From Adiantum capillus-veneris (taxonomy: Eukaryota > Streptophyta > Polypodiopsida > Polypodiales > Pteridaceae), in NCBI GenBank assembly GCA_014529385.2, contig CM043942.1:111627641-111691640 (forward strand): DNA of 64,000 nt, read 5' to 3'. Each line of letters starts with the position of its first letter. The stretch's first letter is position 1. The notes below the pieces were generated by a model. That model was not told where the DNA came from. It did not search any database and worked only from the letters and a program-made list of their open reading frames with translations. Positions 11,255 to 21,773 of the stretch are shown one piece after another. The position numbers were made by a program, and so were the translations under genes.

Positions 11255-12196
11255 ACAATCCTTTTTGCCATGACTGCTCCCTAAACATTGAAAACATAAT
11301 TTTTATTTCTTAGCTTTATCAAAGTCCTCAGGAGAGAGAGGACCGCTTCCTCAAGTATTTTAGGATCTTGGGTCTTGACGTACTTCTTAAGCTATGGTGT
11401 CAGACCTCTTACAAACCCCCGAACTTGTTGAAAGTTATCTAAACCTTCCAGTTTGAGGATAACATCCCGATAATGAGAGATATATTCAAGCAATGATGGG
11501 TATTGGCACATGGAACATGTGTCCCAAGCCGTTCAATTCCGATCTGCCTCATTTGTAGGCAAAAATTCTTTGCTAAACATAGCTTCAAAAGCTGCCCACC
11601 TCTGTGGTATGATGTTCTTCTCCTTGAGAGACATCCACCATTTGTAGGCCTTGCCTTCCAAAGTTAAGCTCGTTTGCAGAGCTCTGACTGTGTCCAGAGT
11701 ACACCATAACGCGTGAATTCCATCCCACTTGCTGAAAAAGATATTCACTGCATCCTTATTGTGGTCTCGGTCTTCTCCCTTAAAAAATCGATGGTTTGGT
11801 GTTTTTCAACAATTCATCCACCTCTTTTGCAGTGAAAGTATGCAACGTGTCAGCATTTGGGTCTTGCCCTACATTAGAAGGGCCTTGCCCTTGTGTAGCA
11901 ACGTGCTCATGCATGTGCGTGTCAGCAGGACCCTTGGACTACTATTGCATTAATTGAATTACTAATGTGGATATTTTAGTAGCATTTGCATTTAAAGCTT
12001 TAAAATTTTCATCCATGACTTTCATGCGTGTCTGAAGTGCACGAAATTCTTGAATATCGAGCAATTCGTAAGTGTCATCACCTACCGTAGCATCGCGGGT
12101 ACTCTCCTTGAGAGGATCTGCTGGCCGTGGGCCATCATTGGCATGATTAGGCGTACTTTTCTCAAAATCAAATGTCATATTGATATCCAAATCCAT
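11255..12196 (-). pseudogene. Element G gag with CCHC zinc knuckle
   Basis: The N-terminal frame 11942-12196 starts at ATG (MDLDINMTFDFEKS) and is acidic and helical in composition. The 11533-11748 frame carries the capsid-like motif LTLEGKAYKWWMSL and AFEAMFSKEFLP, typical of the retrotransposon gag domain. A complete zinc knuckle CFQCLGSSHGKKDC lies at 11255-11296 just before the protease. Frame changes at about 11940, 11750 and 11520 break the protein. Confidence 0.8.
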
Positions 12197-12973
12197 GTCT
12201 GCACAGTGCGGTGCAAGGAGTAGTCAGAAAAAATACCTGAGATTGAGAGCACTCGCAAAGTGTAATTAGCCTTGCTAATTCCGTCAAAATCGATAGTATC
12301 CCGATGGAAATCGATTCGAATTGTCCGCCAAATAGGGAATTCCACAAGTCTTTGGTAGCCGAATCAATTAGACTTGCAATCATTAATTGATTTTGCAAAT
12401 TAATTGTACTTTGAACTCCCATCGGAACATACTTCTTAAATCTCTGAGTTGCTGCCGGTAATGTGCAGAGAATGTGGCTCAAAGTTGTGTCGGTCGTGTC
12501 GAGATGCCGCATCTCTCCGGGCCTTGCCGAATCCCCCCACGAGAAAGGGGGTGGGTACCCCACTGTGGGTACCACCCCTTAGTGTTGAAAATTGGGTGTG
12601 GCCACTACCCCCCAAGGGGGTTGGGCGCCCGTATAGTGGGAAATAAACCTCACACAATGGCTATGGATGATCAGAGCAGCACGCGAAGCAATTAAATACA
12701 CCATGGCCGTCACTGTGGTGAGCTAGGGGCTTCGGCCCAGTGTCGTGAAGTACTCCCCCATCGGGCGCGCAGCCGTAGAGCCCGCGAGGGACGCTGTTGA
12801 CGCAGGTCCGCCTCGCACGGATCCTCCTTGCAAGGGGGGTTGCCCACGAACTGCTTGCCCTGTCGTCCTCCTCATAGGAGAGGTGTTCCACGACTTGGTG
12901 ACCCGACATGCAACTTGCTCATGCAAGGTTGTGTGGCTCCCCTCCTCCATGGTTGTGCCTTTCCCAAAAAAGA
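12197..12973 (-). other. Element G leader, GC-rich
   Basis: This stretch between PBS and gag is markedly more GC-rich than its surroundings (12480-12900). Overlapping short frames exist on both strands, for example a minus-strand frame with an ATG near 12950 (MEEGSHTTLHEQVACR), but none has recognisable motifs. I see no confident gene here. Confidence 0.4.
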
Positions 12974-12976
12974 ACC

Positions 12977-12991
12977 AAGCTCTTGATAACA
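12977..12991 (-). promoter_or_regulatory. Element G primer binding site (tRNA-Met type)
   Basis: Minus strand reads TGTTATCAAGAGCTT, close to the plant initiator tRNA-Met site TGGTATCAGAGC with one inserted A. It lies one base from the LTR end at 12993. Confidence 0.65.
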
Positions 12992-12992
12992 A

Positions 12993-13145
12993 TGTTAGAC
13001 AAGGGGAACTAGAACCTAGGAGACCACCACCCAACCACCCACTATATAGCATAGCCCTTGGCCCTTTGCCCTAGTTGGACTCCCTTTCCACACTGCCTAG
13101 CCCGGCCCTGCCCTTGTCTAGTCCGGCCTTGCCAGTGTCCTGACA
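12993..13145 (-). mobile_element. Element G 5' LTR, about 153 bp
   Basis: The LTR begins TGTTAG on plus and ends CTGACA, near-perfect inverted termini, with a minus-strand TATA (GCTATATAGT, 13041-13050). At about 153 bp it is unusually short for Ty3/gypsy. The copy cannot be compared with its 3' LTR, which is outside the window. The next 5 bases, GTGCT, are the expected target duplication. Confidence 0.6.
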
Positions 13146-14283
13146 GTGCTATCCCTTATTGTACTTGGATAGGCTCTCTTGGCCGTCCCTTTTCTCTGTA
13201 GCTCTCAACACCCCTCAGCCAGCCAAGGCCAGCGCCCTTATGGCCTTCTCTGTCCTGCTCAACCCCTTTTTCTTCTAATTTTGACAACCCATTTCCTAGT
13301 GCAACTTTCCCTTCTCCTCCCTCCTTGGCTCACGGCATCACATACTTGACAGGCTCCCGACCCTCCACAGTAGTGTCCCGAGATGCTCCTCAACGTCCCC
13401 AACCTCTCTCGGCCTCACTCACTTGTAGGCTTGAGACACTGGCTACCTCCAATTCCCCTCAACTTTCGGCCTCCCCCTCTTTGGTCACTACCAATATCGC
13501 TAGTGGTCACCTCCTCTGCAACTGGCGTTCCCCCTTTAGGTTGCAATGCAACCTTTAATATGTTCACACCCTAGATGGCATCACACCCTACACAACTGGC
13601 CATGCAATTGGCCCCACTTTATCCTGCAAGTCAACCCTCCAAATGGTGCAACCTGCCTTTATTTGCTTGCCCACTCATGTTTACTTCCCATACTGCATGC
13701 AGCGCCACCTTTTCCAAACGACGGCAGTTCGGCTCGTTTCTACCTGCCTGTTCACCACCCTCCAAAAGTTTACTTTTTTAAAAAATTCTTCGTCTTGGGC
13801 ACTGTTCCCAACATGAAGCCATGCCTTCGTTTAGCTTTGCTCACCAAAGCATAACCACCCGATATCTTATATTGAAAGCATATCCATGAGAAGAACTCGC
13901 CAAGCAACACAATGCGATCATTTTTTTGGCTTTGAACTCAATGCGCATCCAACATAACGTTATCGACCGCAATGATTAGGCGGCCGGTTCAAGCTTCATC
14001 TTGGTACCCCTTCTCTCGATCCAATAATACCTCAAAATGGCGAGCCCAAAAAGCCGAGATGTATAGCACATCGAAACTATACTTTAGACACCTGTAAATA
14101 TTCCGATCCATAGAGCTCCAAAACCACAACTTAACCAGTAAAAAGCCGCATTTGGCGTACACATCACTACGAGACGTGCTCAAAATGCATTTGAGTCCTT
14201 CCAAAGTCCGATACCATCAACCTACCTCATGACGTATTGTTGCTGCTGACACTTCCACAGGTCGACACGGTTTGGGTGCACCA
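13146..14283 (-). mobile_element. Element F LTR copy 1 (truncated)
   Basis: Matches LTR2 from 17154 and LTR3 from 21176 to the shared end GGGTGCACCA. The first ~720 bp (the R/U5 side next to the PBS) are missing because element G sits there. Plus-strand frames inside it (13325-13854) recur in the other LTRs only because the LTR is repeated; they show no domain. Confidence 0.8.
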
Positions 14284-14303
14284 TCATTGCGCACTCCCTC
14301 GTT
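14284..14303 (-). promoter_or_regulatory. Element F polypurine tract, unit 1
   Basis: Minus strand is purine-rich (…GAGGGAGTGCGCAATGA) immediately before the LTR start TGGTGCACCC. It primes plus-strand DNA synthesis in intact elements. Two pyrimidine interruptions relative to unit 2. Confidence 0.6.
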
Positions 14304-14410
14304 GAGCATTTATGCTCAACCATAGTATTATTTAGGTAAAAGAAGACTGCATATGATAGAATGATGTAAAATAGGTACATAAACTGCATAAGAGAAAGAT
14401 GATATAGTGG

Positions 14411-15753
14411 CTATATAGATAGGATAGAGATAGAGAGAAAATTGTTTGCTAGTGCATCACCCTCCACAGTCAAATGGAAAGCCATAGGCTCGGCTACACA
14501 TGATGTAAACTCCACCTGGATCAAAAATATTATAGTGGTTGTGGCCATCATCTCTAAAGCATGCATATGTAAGCCTTTGCCACCGCTTTTAGATCCAAAA
14601 ACAAGCGGCCGCTTCTGCAACTCTTTACAGAGTAGGTCTTTGTCACCCTGTATACACAAGCCTTCGTGCCAACTAGAAGCATACTTTCCATCATTCGAAG
14701 CACCTAAACCATAAGCAGCTAAACTTCCACCTACTAGAGAACTTTCCATAGCACCATCTTTGTCATATGAGGACTGAAACCTGCATATTACACCTTAGAA
14801 AGCAACTTGCAACAACATATCCATCAACAACACAATACATAGCTTCACTGCTTTGCCATTTGCTTGAGCCTGCTGCATAGGCAAGAAAACCTATTCCCTT
14901 TGCAAACCTATATCCAAACCTCTGTAAATGGCTCCAAGACCAACTTTTCATACCCAAGAGTATGACCTGCTAGATCTTCAACTTGTTCTTCCAACACCTC
15001 ATCACCAACAAGGTTGGCAGAACCTTCTTCTCTACATGGAGCTTCTCCCTTATAGGCTGCACCTATATTAGTTTCCATAGAGCCACCTGCCGGAGCTATC
15101 TCTCCACGGATACACACAAACTCTGTAACTACATTGTGCACCTCTACATGCCCCCAGGACAAGGTTGCCCCACCCCCTGCATAAACAAATCAACTTGACA
15201 TGCCTCTGCTTCTATTTCTTGCTCTTGCAAGTCATCCTCGAAACCCTGTTCTTCAATCAAGTCAGTTGTACAATCAAACCACACTTCTTCTAGCAAGGAC
15301 TCACCACCACAAGACATAAGATAGGGTTGCTCGACTGGCAGATTCACACAAGGTGCAACACTATACTTGTCTTTCGACCTTTAGTGGATTGACAGGCAGC
15401 TTGTATACATCTTTCATCACTTCATCCACATGAAAAACATCATAAGTCTCATACATAGAAGACATAGATTCTCTCTCCCCACATGCTATCTGTGTCCAAA
15501 TCAGTGTTGGAGCTTTGAGAGCTTTCAGACTCCTTTTCTGAACTTGCATATTCTTGCAGCACTACTACCTTCCTCGTCGCGCTGGTTCTGGAACCAACAC
15601 TTCTTCTTCAAGGTCTTTTATCACCTCATCCTCTTGAGGAAGCAAACTGGGTGGCACTATGAATAAGCCTCTCTGTATCTCTTGAGACCTCATTGGCACT
15701 GGTTCTACCTCCTCTAGCATGGCATCAGCCTCATGTGCTTTGATCAAATGCAT
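14411..15753 (-). pseudogene. Element F post-gag region, unit 1 (unknown, acidic)
   Basis: Successive minus-strand frames continue from gag: 15565-15753 (acidic, EEVEPVPMRSQEIQRG), 15361-15549 (MSSMYETYDVFHVDEVMKD), 15144-15347 and 14908-15162 (very acidic, EDDLQEQEIEAEA; GYEKLVLEPF), and 14411-14749 (YGLGASNDGKYASSWHEGL). The same chain occurs in unit 2 at 18530-19785, so it was part of the element before it was duplicated. I do not recognise any domain, and it contains no protease or RT motif. Frame changes between pieces mean no intact protein is made. Confidence 0.6.
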
Positions 15754-15805
15754 ATTGATAAAAGAAGGAGCTTCTACCTCTTGATGCTCATCAATCTATT
15801 TGGGC

Positions 15806-16369
15806 CTAGGTCCTGGGCCTAGGTCCACTTGATGACGTGATTATAGACTGCAACAATCCTGCCTCCATCTTCTTCTTCATCTTTTGACTCTTTGCTCTGG
15901 CGACTTTGACAGCTTCATCAAAGGTCCTTGGATCTTCATATTCCACTCTCTCACGAACATAGGGGTGCAAGCAAGATAAAAACTTTTCCGGCTTAAAATA
16001 TCCCACATTGGTTGCTTGAGTAGCAGCCGCAAAATCCCTCCAATAAGCTTCAAATCTAGCAACAAAGGCATTGAAATTTGTACTTACGTCCTATTGCAAG
16101 CCTTTGATCTTTGCATCTGCTTCCGAAGCCAACACCACCTTCCGATACATTTGTAGAAATTCGCAAAATCTAATCCAATTTTGCTTGTAAACATCTTCTA
16201 AACCATCGAACCAAGCTTTTGCTTTACCTCGCAGCACCAAAGGTAAAGTCTGGAGCTTTTCTTCATCACCTCGCATTCGCAGTACTGTCATCATAAATAT
16301 CTCAAAATCGGCAATCCAATCATCTGCATCTTCATCTCGTTTGAATAGTGAACCAAATTCCCGCTTCAT
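15806..16369 (-). pseudogene. Element F gag, unit 1
   Basis: Starts at ATG 16369, 40 bp after the PBS on the minus strand. It contains the gag-domain core: DWIADFEIFMMTVLRMRGDE, LVLRGKAKAWFDGLEDV, and further on FEAYWRDFAAATQ and FLSCLHPYVRERVEYEDP with AKSQKMKKKM at the end. One in-frame TAG near 16090 divides it; unit 2 has CAA-type sequence there. The gag resembles that of element B (ITWFDSLPEEV; FIAGLFPDLKVKVEAGAPATFDAA), which suggests the autonomous relatives are Tat-like. No zinc knuckle seen. Confidence 0.8.
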
Positions 16370-16408
16370 CTTGATTCATGAACACTTGGTTAAGAAGCAA
16401 TCAGTGGG

Positions 16409-16426
16409 TCTTCCGTGGGGGCACTA
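16409..16426 (-). promoter_or_regulatory. Element F primer binding site, unit 1
   Basis: Minus strand TAGTGCCCCCACGGAAGA, a mutated copy of the unit 2 site TGGTGCCCCCACGGAGGA. Element B has TGGTGCCCCCACTGAGGA in the same role. I could not assign the tRNA. Confidence 0.6.
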
Positions 16427-16431
16427 CAAGA

Positions 16432-18319
16432 TGGAAATGGGGAAATGGGAAAACACCCAGGACACTCATTGGATGCCTCTTTTTAGCCCAGTGATTTCAC
16501 AACATCCCTATCCCCTAATAATCTCACACCCAGACACCCACTTTGCAAATCAATTGTTGTTCGAGACCGAACCCGACCAACCGCAACTACACACACTCGA
16601 TCACAAAGCACATCATGATGGCTACTGCTTCTAACCCCTCATAGCAACATATACCGCATATAGGTGATCGAAGATATGCTAACATGTACAGATGCTTTCA
16701 TGATCATTGGCAAACACAAATTTGCTTACAAGTTTACACCCTTATGACACACACTGCATCCACATAGAGAGAACCCTTAGCTACACCCAACATTCCTTAG
16801 AAGCACACATATACCCGATAACATTAGGTTATAATAAAGCGAGAGAGAAAATACGATATATATCAGTCACTCGAATAACGAGCATATGGAGACTCAAGTT
16901 GTTTTGATTAGCAAAACAAGTACAATGATGGATCCCTCTGAGAACACTCCCTCCTGGGTGCACCACCCAATGAGTTTACAGGGCTAAAGAAGTGGGATAG
17001 CATAGCTGGTTCTTCTCCTCCTTCTTATGCAAGTGGCGGCCACACCCTTCGTCGTCTTGGTGGCTTTGTACCCAGCAGCTTGGAGCCCGCCTTCTTGCAT
17101 GTATTGTTCTTTTCCCATATCCAAGAGGGCCACCACTTGGTACCCTACTCACCGTGCTATCGCTTATTGCACTTGGACAAGCTCTCTTGTCCGCCCCTTT
17201 TCTCTATAGCTCTCAACACACTCAGCCAGCCAAGGCCAGTGCCCTTGTGGCCTTCTCTCTCCTGCTCAACCCCTTCTCCTTCTAGTTTTGACAATCCATT
17301 TCCTTGTGCAACTTTCCCTTCTCCTTGTTCCTTGGCTCACGGCATCACATCCTTAATAGGCTCCCGGCCCTCCACAGTAGTGTCCCGAGCTGCTCCCCAA
17401 CCTCCCCAACCTCTCTTGGCCTCACTCACTTGCAGGTTCAAGCCACTGGCTGCATCCAACTCCCATCAGCTTTCGGCCTCCCCCTCTTTGGCCACTAGCA
17501 ATATTGCTAGTGGTCACCTCCTCTGCAATTGGCGTCCCCCCTTCAGATTGCAATGCAACCGTTGATATTCTCACACCCTAGATGGCATCGCACCATACAC
17601 AACTAGCCATGCAAGTGGCCCCACCTTCTCTTGCAAGTCGACCCTCCAAATGGTGCAACCTGCTTTTTCTTTGCTTGCCCACTCATGATTCTTCCCATGC
17701 TGCATGCAACGCCACCTCTTCCAAACGACGGCAGTCCAACTCATTTCTACCTGCCTCTTCACCACCCTTCAAAAGTTTATTTTTTAAAAATTTCTTCGAC
17801 TTGGGCACTATTCCCACCATGAAGCCATGCCTTCGTTTAGCTTTGCTGGCCAATGCATAACCACCCGATACAATGACCAAGAGTAAGCTTCAAGGCTCTT
17901 ATACTGAAATCATCTCCATGAGAAGAACTCGCCAAGCAACACAATGCGATCATTTTTGTGGCTTTGAACTCAATGCGCATCCGACATAACGTTATCGACC
18001 GCAATGATTAGGCCCGTTCAAGCTTCATCTTGGTACTCCTTCTCTCGATCCAATAATACCTCGAAATTATGAGCCCAAAAAGCCGAGATGTACAGCACAT
18101 TGAAGCTATACTTTAGACACCTATAAATATTCCGATCCGTAGAGCTCCAAAACCACAACTTGACTAGTAAAAATCCGCATTTGGTGTACACATCACTGTG
18201 AGATCTGCTACAAAATGCATTTGAGTCCTTCCAAAGTCCGATACCATCAACCTGCCAAATGCCATATTCCTACTGCTGCTGCTGACACTTCCACACGTCA
18301 ACACAGTTTGGGTGCACCA
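16432..18319 (-). mobile_element. Element F LTR copy 2 (complete)
   Basis: About 1.89 kb, from TGGAAATGG near the PBS to GGGTGCACCA. It is flanked by a PBS on one side and a polypurine tract on the other, so it serves as LTR for both units. The TATA seen in LTR3 (GGGCTATAAA) is mutated here near 16485. A perfect 22-nt palindrome lies at 17492-17513. Plus-strand frames (17080-17860) have no recognisable domain. Confidence 0.85.
17492..17513. repeat. Perfect 22-nt palindrome in F LTR2
   Basis: Arm CCACTAGCAAT followed by its exact reverse complement. The homologous palindrome in LTR3 has arm CCACTAGCGAT, also perfect. Confidence 0.9.
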
Positions 18320-18342
18320 TCATTTCCCACTCCCTCTTTGAG
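18320..18342 (-). promoter_or_regulatory. Element F polypurine tract, unit 2
   Basis: Minus strand AAAGAGGGAGTGGGAAATGA directly before the LTR start TGGTGCACCC: 18 of 20 bases are purines. Confidence 0.75.
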
Positions 18343-18529
18343 AATTTATGCTCAACCACAGTATTATTTAGGTAAAAGAAGACTGCATATGATAGAATGA
18401 TTTAAAATAGGCACATAAACTGCATAAGAGAAAGATGATATAGTGGCTATATACATAGGATAGAGATAGAGAGAAAATTGTTTGCTAGTGCATCATCCTC
18501 CAGGGTCAAATGGAAATCCATAGGCTCGG

Positions 18530-19785
18530 CTACACATGATGTAAACTCCACCTGGATCGAAAATAAAATAGTGGATGTGGCCATCCAACTCCAAAGCATG
18601 CATATTTAAGCCTACCGCCTTTAGATCCAAAAACAAGCAGCCTGTTCTGCAACTCTTCAAAGTGTAGGTCTTTGTCACCTTGTATCCACAAGCCTTCGTG
18701 CCAACTATAAGCATACTTTCCATCATTTGAAGAACCTAAACCATAAGTATCTATCGTTCCACCTGCTAGAGAACTTTCCATAGCATCGTCTTTATCATAT
18801 GAGGACTGAAACCTGCATATTACACCTCACAAAGCAACCTGCAACAACATATTTATCAACAACACAACACATAGCTTCTATGCTTTTCCATTTTCTTGAG
18901 CCTGCTTAATAGGCAAGAAAACCTGTGCCCTTTGCAAACCTGTATCTAAACCCTCTGTAAATGGCTCCAAGACCAACTTTTCATACCCAAGAGTATGACC
19001 TGCTAGAGCTTCAACCTGCTCTTCAAACACCTCATCACCAACAAGGTTGGTGGAACCTTCTTCTCTGCATGGAGCCTCTCCCTTATAGGTTGCACCTATA
19101 TTAGTTTCCATAGAGCCATCTGTCGGAGCTATCTCTCCATGGCTACACACAAACTCTGGAACTACAATGTGCACCTCTACATGCCCCCCAAGAAAAGGTT
19201 GCCCCACCCCCTGCATAGACAAATCAACTTGACATACCTTTGCTTCTGTTTCTTGCTCTTGCAAGTTATCCTCAAAAACCTATTCTTCAATTAAGTGAGT
19301 TGTACAATCAAACTAATCTTCTTCTATCAAGGACTCACCACCACAAGACATAAGATAGGGCTGCTCGACTGGCAAATTCACACACGGTGCAACACTATAC
19401 TTCTCTTCGACCTTTAGTGGACTGACAGTCAGCTTGTATACATCTTTCATCACTTCATCCACATGAAAAACATCATAAGTCTCATACATAGAAGACATAG
19501 ATTCTGTCTCCCACATGCTATCTGTGTCCAAAGCACTGTTGCAGCTTTGAGAGCTTTCGGACTCCTTTTCTGAACTTGCATATTCTTGCAGCACTACTAC
19601 CTTCCTCGTCGCGCTGGTTCTGGAACCAACACTTCTTCTTCAAGGTCTTTTATCACCTCATCCTCTTGAGGAAGCAAACTGGGTGGCACTATGAATAAGC
19701 CTCTCTGTATCTCTTGAGACCTCATTGGCACTGGTTCTACCTCCTCTAGCGTGGCATCAGCCTCACGTGGTTTGATCAAATGCAT
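18530..19785 (-). pseudogene. Element F post-gag region, unit 2 (unknown, acidic)
   Basis: Colinear copy of 14411-15753. The 19597-19785 frame is nearly identical to 15565-15753. The 18878-19264 frame is longer than its unit 1 partners and joins the two acidic pieces that are split there, running from EQETEAKVCQVDLSMQGV through GHVEVHIVVPEFVC to GYEKLVLEPF. The 18530-18781 frame matches 14411-14749 but loses frame near its end. No known domain, no membrane segment, no pol motif. Function unknown; its retention in both copies only shows common descent. Confidence 0.6.
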
Positions 19786-19827
19786 ATTGATAAAAGAAGG
19801 AGCTTCTACCTCTTGATGCTCAGCAAT

Positions 19828-20390
19828 CTATTTGGGCCTAGGTCCACTTGATGACGTGATTATAGACTGCAACAATCCTGCCTCCATCTTCTTCTTCATC
19901 TTTTGACTCTTTGCTCTGGCGACTTTGACAGCTTCATCAAAGGTCCTTGGATCTTCATAATCCACTCTCTCACGAACATAGGGATGCAAGCAAGATAGAA
20001 ACTTTTCCAGCTTAAAATATCCCACATTGGTTGCTTGGGTAGCAGCCACAAAATCCCTCCAATAAGCTTCAAATCTAGCAACAAAGGCATTGAAATTTTC
20101 ACTTACATCTTGTTGCAAGCCTTTTATCTTTGCATCTATTCTGAAGCCAACACCACCTTTCGATGCTTTTGTAGAAATTGCTCACAAAATCCGGTCCAAT
20201 TATTCTTATAAACATCTTCTATACCATCAAACCAAGGTTTTGCTTTACCTCACAGCACCAAAGGTAGAGTCTGGAGCTTTGCTTCATTACCTCGTATTCG
20301 CAGTACTGTCAGCATAAATAGCTCAAAATCGACAATCCAATCATCTACATCTTCATCTCCTTTGAACAACGGACCAAACTCTTGCTTCAT
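19828..20390 (-). pseudogene. Element F gag, unit 2
   Basis: The C-terminal half (19828-20118) is open and starts QQDVSENFNAFVARFEAYWR, bridging the position where unit 1 has a stop. The N-terminal half (20120-20390) is shifted in frame by small indels, the reverse of unit 1. Capsid-like motifs FLSCLHPYVRERVDYEDP and AKSQKMKKKM are shared with unit 1. Non-functional as it stands. Confidence 0.75.
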
Positions 20391-20429
20391 CTTGATTCAT
20401 GAACACTTGGTTAAGAAGCAATCAGTGGG

Positions 20430-20447
20430 TCCTCCGTGGGGGCACCA
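20430..20447 (-). promoter_or_regulatory. Element F primer binding site, unit 2
   Basis: Minus strand TGGTGCCCCCACGGAGGA, 5 nt from the LTR3 inner end (TGCAAAGG on plus at 20453). One mismatch to the element B site over 18 nt. Confidence 0.75.
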
Positions 20448-20500
20448 CAAGATGCAAAGGGGAAAATGGAAAAACACCCAGCACACTCAGTGGATGCCTC

Positions 20501-20510
20501 TTTATAGCCC
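20501..20510 (-). promoter_or_regulatory. TATA box of element F LTR3
   Basis: Minus-strand GGGCTATAAA followed by AGAGG, about 55 bp before the LTR end and PBS. The short distance implies a very short R/U5. Confidence 0.6.
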
Positions 20511-21392
20511 AATGATTTCACAGCACCCCTATCCCCTAATAATCTCACACCCAGACACCCACTTTGCAAACTAACTGTTGTCCAAGCCCGAACCCAACAA
20601 ACCGCAACTACACACACTCGATCATAAAGCACATCATGATGGCTACTACTTCTAACCCCTCAGAGCAACATATAACCGCATATAGGTGATCAAATATATG
20701 CTAACATGTACAGATGCTTTCATGATCATTGGCATACACGAGTTTGCTTACAAGTTTACACCGTTATGACACACACTACATCCACATAGAGAGAACCCCT
20801 AGCTACACCCAACATTCCTCCGAAGCACACATATACCCGATAACATTAGGTTATAAGAATGCGGGAGAGAAAATATGATATATATCGATCACTCAAATAA
20901 TGAGCATATGGAGACTCAAGCTGTTTGGATTAGCAAAACGTGTACAATGATGGATCCCTCAGAGAACATTCCCTCCTCGGTGCAGTACCCAATGAGTTTA
21001 CAAGGCTAAAGGAGTGGGATAGCATAGCCGGTTCCTCTCCTCCTTCTTATGCAAGCGGCAGCCACACCCTTCGCCATCTTGTCGGCTTTGTACCCAGCAG
21101 TTTGCAACCTGCCTTCTTGCATGTATCGTTCTCCTCCCATATCCAAGAGGCCCACCACTTGATTCCCAACTCCACGTGCTATCCCTTATTGCAGTTGGAC
21201 AGGCTCTCTTGGCCGCCCCTTCTCTCTGTAGCTCTCAACACCCCTCAGCTAGCCAAGGCCAATGCCCTTGTGGCCTTCTCTCTCCTGCTCAACCCCTTCT
21301 CCTTCTAGTTTTGACAACCCATTTCCTTGTGCAACTTTCCCTTCTCCTTGCTCCTTGGCTCACGACATCACATCCTTGATAAGCGCCCGGCC

Positions 21393-21773
21393 CTTCACAA
21401 TAGTGTCTCGAGCTGCTCCTTAGCGTCCCTGACCTCTCTTGGCCTCACTCACGTGCAGGATCAAGCCCCTGGCTGCCTCCAATTCCTGTCAGCTTTTGGC
21501 CTCCCCCTCTTTCGCCACTAGCGATATCGCTAGTGGTCATCACAATAGTGTCTCGAGCTGCTCCTCAGCGTCCCCAACCTCTCTTGGCCTCACTCACGTG
21601 CAGGCTCAAGCCCCTGGCTGCCTCCAATTCACAATAGTGTCTCGAGCTGCTCCTCAGCATCCCCAACCTCTCTTGGCCTCACTCACGTGCAGGCTCAAGC
21701 CCCTGGTTGCCTCCAATTCTTGTCAGCTTTTGGCCTCCCCCTCTTTCGCCACTAGCGATATCGCTAGTGGTCA
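21393..21773. repeat. Direct repeat x3 inside F LTR3, two copies ending in a palindrome
   Basis: Three copies of a block starting CACAATAGTGTCTCGAGCTG (21397, 21541, 21631); the first and third continue into a perfect 22-nt palindrome with arm CCACTAGCGAT (21515-21536 and 21749-21770), while the middle copy stops about 55 bp short of it. LTR1 and LTR2 have a single copy. Confidence 0.85.

Larger units (their letters stand above)
8452..13145 (-). mobile_element. Element G: chromovirus-like Ty3/gypsy, 3' truncated
   Basis: Minus-strand order is LTR (12993-13145), tRNA-Met-type PBS, leader, gag with one zinc knuckle, protease, RT, RNase H and integrase, the Ty3/gypsy order. The integrase is cut at 8452 by element A, so the chromodomain (if any) and 3' LTR are outside. 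The LTR outer end (CCTGACA at 13145) is followed by GTGCT, and element F sequence resumes there, so G probably inserted into F LTR copy 1. All genes are degraded. Confidence 0.8.

Noticed and set aside
12197-12973. Organelle-derived or host exon insertion, because of the sharp GC rise
   Set aside because: It lies exactly between the element G PBS and gag; no organelle gene or splice-like exon was recognised.
13325-13854. Plus-strand open frames in element F LTRs (also 17080-17860 and 21439-22117)
   Set aside because: They recur because the LTR is repeated, they show no domain, and composition (Pro/Ser/Leu from CT-rich DNA) is that of chance frames.
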